The position numbers and the translations under genes were made by a program. From Megascapheus bottae (lineage: Eukaryota; Chordata; Mammalia; Rodentia; Geomyidae): DNA of 64,000 nt. The stretch is from NCBI GenBank assembly GCA_024803745.1, contig JANJXV010000266.1, forward strand, positions 806,001-870,000. Reading direction: 5' to 3'. Below are positions 59,896-64,000 of this stretch, one piece after another. Within the stretch, counting starts at the first letter, position 1. Each line of letters starts with the position of its first letter. The notes below the pieces were generated by a model. The model saw nothing but the letters and a program-made list of their open reading frames with translations, had not been told where the DNA came from and searched no databases.

Positions 59896-60543
59896 AAAAG
59901 TCTTTCACCCAGAAGATACACCTTCGAGTTCATCAAATAACACACACAGGAGAGAAATCTTATAAGTGTAATGAATGTGGAAAGTCTTTCCAAGGGAAGG
60001 GAAAACTTCGTGTTCATCAGAGAATACACACAGGAGTGTTACCTTATGAATGTAACCAATGTGTAAAGTCTTTCAGACAGAAATCTTCCCTCAAATTGCG
60101 TCAAAGAACACACACAGGAGAGAAACCTTATGTGTACAACAAATGTGGAAAGACCTTGAAGTGGAAGTCATACCTTCATGGGCATTTTAGAAAACACACA
60201 GGAGAGAAAACGTATGCATGTAGTGAATGCGGAAAGTCTTTCAAATGGAAGGTAAAACTCCATGTTCATCAGAGAATATACTCAGGAGAAACACCTTATG
60301 AGTGTAACATATGTGGAAAGTCCTTCACAAAGAAGCCAAACCTCAACATGCATAAGACAATTCAAACAGGAGAAAAACCTTATGAATGTAACCGATGTGG
60401 AATGTCTTTCAAATGGAAGTCTTCCCTCAAATTGCATCAGAGAACACACACAGGAGAGAAACTGTACGAGTGCATCAAATGTGGTAAGACCTTCAGATGG
60501 AAGTCACATTACAGGAGGCATAACAGAATTCACACATATTAGA
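59895..60543 (+). CDS. C2H2 zinc-finger block, open frame after the internal stop
   Basis: 216 codons open from the TGA to TAG 60541-60543, with HTGEKPYEC-type linkers at 28-residue spacing. After the remainder of the TGA-broken finger there are seven fingers. Ligands are complete in the first (YKCNECGKSF) and the last two (YECNRCGMSF, YECIKCGKTF). The four between have lost one: His to Arg (LRQRTH), Cys to Tyr (YVYNKC), His to Tyr (QRIYSG), His to Gln (KTIQTG). Several share a KWKS/RWKS helix start. No in-frame ATG precedes the block, so it is not a free-standing gene. Confidence 0.8.
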
Positions 60544-61010
60544 AACCTTAGGAATATAATCAAAGTTGAAAGTCTTTCGTGCAGTATTCACCCTTCAGGA
60601 AGCGTAAGAGAGTTCACACATATGAGAAGCCTTAGCAATGTAATAAATAGGAAAGACTTTTTAGTCTGTGGAAGAAAACTCAGCTTGTGTCACAGAACCA
60701 ACACAAGATAAAACCCTTAATGAATGTAGCAAATGTTCAGTCTTTTTCCCAGAAGGCACAAGTCAAGATTTATCACTAAACACCCACAGGATAGAATCCT
60801 ATGAATAAAATGAAAGGGAAATTTTTTTGAAGAACTCATAGTTGAGTTTGCATGATACCACACAGACACAGGATAAAAATCGTATGAATATAAGAATATG
60901 AAAAATCCATCATGAACGCATGACTAAGTATAAAATGCACATAGGAGAGAAAAACCTTATGAATATTACAAATGTGGAAAGTGTTTGACCTGGAAGGCAT
61001 ACTTCTGTGT
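60544..61010 (+). pseudogene. Decayed 3' zinc fingers
   Basis: Finger-like DNA continues ('gttcacacatatgagaagcc', 'gaaagtgtttgacctggaag') but with stops in all frames. It represents former fingers beyond the current stop or the 3' UTR of an older, longer gene. Confidence 0.6.
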
Positions 61011-61280
61011 TCATCACAAACCTGATTCCCATAGAAGAAAAGAAAACTAATGAATAGAACAAATGTGCAATGACTTTTAATCAGAAGTCAGTCTTCAGTA
61101 CATTTCAGAACATACACAATAGAGAAATTCTGAGTAATGAAAAACATTTAGCTATATATAGAATCTCTGTATATGGGAGCATTAGGGTAAGTCTTCTAAA
61201 CAAAGTCAACCTTCAGCAAGCATTAAGAGCACTCACAGAAGAAATAATAGCATGTAGGAAAACCTTTGTCAGAAACCTCT

Positions 61281-61451
61281 AAAAGCTGACTGTGTGGCTT
61301 AGTGGTAGAGTGCTAACCTATCAAGCATGAAGGCCTGGGTTAGATTCCTCAATACTACGTGGAAAGAGCAAGCCAGAAGCAGCACTGTGGTCCAAATGGT
61401 AGAGTGCTAACCTTGAGCAAAAGTAGCTCAGTCCCTGAGTTCAAGCCTAAG

Positions 61452-61454
<3 letters not shown>
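61281..61454 (+). mobile_element. SINE, ID-like dimer
   Basis: 'gtggcttagtggtagagtgc', 'gcctgggttagattcctcaa' and right half 'gagtgctaaccttgagcaaa', ending directly in GA repeats. Confidence 0.75.
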
Positions 61455-61514
<60 letters not shown>

Positions 61515-61590
61515 GAGAGAGAAAGAGAGAGACAGAGAGAGACAGAGAGAGAGAGAGAAAAAGAGAAAAGAGACAGAAAGTGAGAGAAAC
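61455..61590. repeat. (GA)n microsatellite
   Basis: GA repeats with AAA and GACA interruptions following the SINE tail, as at 3053. An Arg/Glu-repeat open frame over it is not a gene. Confidence 0.95.
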
Positions 61591-61639
61591 AGGAACTTCT
61601 AAATTGTACAGAGATAGAGAAGGAGACAGAAACTAATTT

Positions 61640-62042
61640 CTAAACTTTACAGTCTTTCTATTTCCTTACAAATTCGTCTATGTCATTCTTTCTGACAGAA
61701 GCACAGAATTCCATTGTGTAAAAATACCATATTTGATCTACTCATCAACTGACGGGCATCTGGGTTGGTTCCATACCTTTGCTATAGTAAATAGTGCTGT
61801 GATAAATGTTATTGTTCTAGTGAATTTAGTATGTCCTATCTGGACGATTGGCAAGTAGTGAAATTGCTGGATCACAGGGGAGCTCTATGTTTAGTCTTTT
61901 TGGGATACTGCCATAGTGCTTTCCATAGTGGTTGAACGAGTTTGCAATCCCACCAGCAGTGTAGTAGTGATCCCTCCTGGCCACATCCCCTCCAGCATAA
62001 GTTATTAGATTTCTGGATCTTGGCCATTCTAACTGGAGTGAG
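61640..62042 (-). mobile_element. L1 ORF2 C-terminal fragment, antisense
   Basis: Reverse complement of the ORF2 C-terminal region, corresponding to unit-1 positions about 11788-12190. The minus strand reads the LTPVRMA and [12 protein letters not shown] regions, then IAKIW and MEFYA. It lacks the L1 3' UTR. Confidence 0.8.
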
Positions 62043-62515
62043 GAGGAAAAGGGAAAGAGGAACTGAAACTTTCTCTCCTTACAGATGACATGATTCTGTA
62101 TTTAAAGAACCCTATAGTCTCTACTCCGAAGCTGCTTGAGCTTATATAAAACTTTGGTAAGGTAGCAGTGTATAAAATTAACCTTCAATGTCAACTGCCT
62201 TCTTATATGCCAAGAAACGAGAGGAATGAGGCAAGAATCAGGATAGCAACTCATTTTGCTATCAAAGAAAATAAAATACCTAGGAATTAACTTAGAATGT
62301 AAAGCACCTTTTTGATGGAACTATAAACCCTGGAGAAGGAAATTAACGCAGAACTGAGGAAATGCAAAACCTATGCTCCTGGTTTGGAAGGAGTAATATT
62401 GTAAAAATGGCAACCTTCAATCAATATCCCTATGTCATTCTTTAAAGAAACAGAAGAGGAAATCCAAAATTTCACTTGGAATAATAAAAGACCCCTTATA
62501 GTCTGTCTTCTTGCA
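62043..62515 (+). mobile_element. L1 ORF2 RT fragment, sense, abutting the antisense fragment
   Basis: Corresponds to unit-1 positions about 10500-10990. It includes the DNA for the [10 protein letters not shown] region just after the RT catalytic site and ends at 'ataataaaagacccctta'. It has several indels and stops. Together with the preceding fragment it forms an inverted pair. Confidence 0.8.
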
Positions 62516-62884
62516 TGATACATAATGTTTAATCTCACCTTCTCCACCAAAATCTCACCTTTCTCATTGAGACATAGGTGGCCCTGTTTACTAGCAGCAA
62601 AGGCTCAAACGCGCAGTTTCAGGTGTCACCACTGCCTCTGTTACTGGATAGATCCAACTCTGTCATCGATTCTGAGGTCTGCTCTGGGAGTCTTGGTCAC
62701 AAGTTGTTCTGTGGCATCTGCTGCCAGCCTCTGCCTATTTGCTACCTTTTCTCCAGCAGCCTACAACAGGGAATGAATTTCACGGGCTGATGCTCTCCTT
62801 CATATGCAGGGCAGGATGAGCCCAATCCTCCCTCATCTTCCTCTTCCAATTTTTGGGAAAAAATGTGCTGGCAGAAGTCCTCAG
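62516..62884. other. Unrecognised sequence with short open frames
   Basis: GC content is higher than in the surroundings. Two overlapping plus-strand frames (62525-62776 and 62578-62790) are open but match nothing I know. It could be part of an old processed pseudogene. Confidence 0.25.
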
Positions 62885-63112
62885 GTGTGGCGCATGGCTG
62901 ATCCACACTTTTAATCCAGGCTGGTCAGGAGGCCGAGATCTGAGTATGGAAGTTCCAAGTCACCTAGAACAGGAAAGTCTGATAGATTCTTACTACCAAA
63001 AATATAAACAGCTGGGAATGGAGTTTGGGCTCAAGTGGTAAAGGGCTAGTCTTGAGTACAAATGCTTAGTGCCCAGGCCCTGAGTTCAGGCTCCAGCACT
63101 GCCAACAACCTC
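62885..63112 (+). mobile_element. SINE, B1-headed type, diverged
   Basis: 'gaggccgagatctgagtatg', 'gctcaagtggtaaagggcta' and 'gccctgagttcaggctccag' follow the usual SINE order. Confidence 0.65.
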
Positions 63113-63979
63113 ACTTTAGTGAGATTTTAGCTTTATCCATGTAGGCACATCTCACTGGAATCTTTGCTGGTAGAGATAGTCTTCATAATTTTGACTCAAG
63201 GTAAAGGTCCTCCTGGGGTAGTACACAAAAGATGTCACGGAGAGAGGAGCCCCACTTGCTCCAGGTTTGAAGATGGCATAGGTCAAGCCAGCATGGAGTT
63301 GGCACATCAGTCTTTTTCCTAGCACCACCTACCAGTGAATGTCAAATGACAGTGATTGTTGTGGGATTGTGTGGTTGAAGTGCCTCATTAAGGGCAGTGT
63401 TAGCACATCCAAACTTGGATACCAGGAATGCTGAAATCTCAAAGCTAAGATTTCTGTTGGCTACAGAAATGCTGGTGTGTCTGTTATTCACTAAAAGTTC
63501 AGGTGCAAAGATTCTGAAGCTTGATGCCATGTGTTTATTCCATTTAGTAAAATTATTTTAATGCACTGTATAAGTTAAAACATTTGATAAGAGTCAGGGG
63601 TAGTGAAAACATTGTTCTTGAATTCAGGTGTCTGGCAAGGTAATGGGGGGGTGTTGGTGGCTGGGACTATGAAGCTGGAGCTGCTATCAAACCATGGATC
63701 ATGTTCCTCTTTGTCTGGGAGAAATGACTCCAAAGATGAAATTTGAATGGTGAGGAAAAGATGATGATGTACTCAGGAAATTTCTCCTAATCAAATGCTC
63801 ATGTGGAAGTGGGATGGGGGCTGGGCATGTCTGAGGCAGAGCTTAAGGGGGCTTCTCATGGCGTTGAGAACGTTCCTTGCGACTTCAAGCATGCAGCGGG
63901 GTGTTTTAGATGACCATTGTGAGATGGATGGAATAAGACTGGAGACAAGATGAATGCTGGGATCCTGCAATGCTCTTGC
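63113..63979. other. Unrecognised right-end sequence
   Basis: No SINE or L1. A minus-strand frame (63342-63530, 62 codons) reads plausible protein-like sequence (FAPELLVNNRHTSIS) but I cannot identify it. It could be a processed pseudogene on the minus strand. Confidence 0.25.
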
Positions 63980-63983
63980 ATGA

Positions 63984-64000
63984 GTGGCTGGTGGCTCACC
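63984..64000 (+). mobile_element. Start of a SINE head at the window edge
   Basis: 'gtggctggtggctcacc' matches the first bases of the B1-like head. The rest lies outside the window. Confidence 0.4.

Noticed and set aside
60262..60711. 149-codon plus-strand open frame over the zinc fingers
   Set aside because: It is in another frame from the C2H2 fingers and lacks any motif. A shadow of the finger-coding frame.
61359..61583. Arg/Glu-repeat open frame
   Set aside because: Translation of a SINE tail plus GA repeats.

Overview
This window is mammalian nuclear DNA, most likely from a rodent. It is dominated by LINE-1 (L1) retrotransposons, dimeric tRNA-like SINEs and simple repeats, plus one KRAB zinc-finger locus. 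The SINEs start with an ID-like (tRNA-Ala-like) left half, about 'agtggtagagtgcttgcctagca', joined to an unrelated right half, about 'gccttgagctgaagagctcagggacagtgcccaggcc'. That layout matches what is published for IDL-Geo SINEs of geomyoid rodents (kangaroo rats, pocket mice, pocket gophers). The taxon is therefore an inference, not something read directly from the sequence.

Layout. Positions 1-10.4 kb are ordinary interspersed repeats: about twenty SINE copies, three consecutive L1 3' ends (5.2-7.4 kb), GA and CA microsatellites, and an unrecognised open frame at 343-867. Positions 10405-53325 are a head-to-tail array of a ~7.42 kb unit, about 5.8 copies, nearly identical by eye. Each unit holds one almost full-length L1 (~6.0 kb: 5' UTR, ORF1, ORF2, G-rich 3' UTR, A-rich tail) and ~1.4 kb of other DNA carrying two oppositely oriented SINEs and a GAT microsatellite. 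The array begins inside ORF2 (just upstream of the reverse-transcriptase FADD motif) and ends inside ORF2 (endonuclease domain), so neither edge is an L1 end. From 53.3 kb to the end the sequence is again SINE-rich. It contains a KRAB zinc-finger locus (KRAB-A exon 56068-56194, KRAB-B exon 56957-57046, decayed zinc-finger exon from 59055), an inverted L1 fragment pair (61.64-62.51 kb) and unrecognised sequence.

How it fits together. All L1 copies share the same ORF1 stop codons and frameshift, the same broken 5' half of ORF2, and the same Asp-to-Glu change at a catalytic endonuclease position. The copies therefore multiplied as DNA after the L1 had died, probably by unequal crossing-over, and not by retrotransposition. 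Shared variants split the units into a left group (1-3) and a right group (4-7), with a crossover-like switch inside unit 3. Despite this decay, the 687-codon reverse-transcriptase/C-terminal frame of ORF2 is uninterrupted in two units. No active gene can be confirmed from sequence alone. The strongest host-gene signal is the KRAB zinc-finger locus, which looks like a pseudogene or a KRAB-only remnant. The array is best described as a macrosatellite-like L1 tandem repeat.
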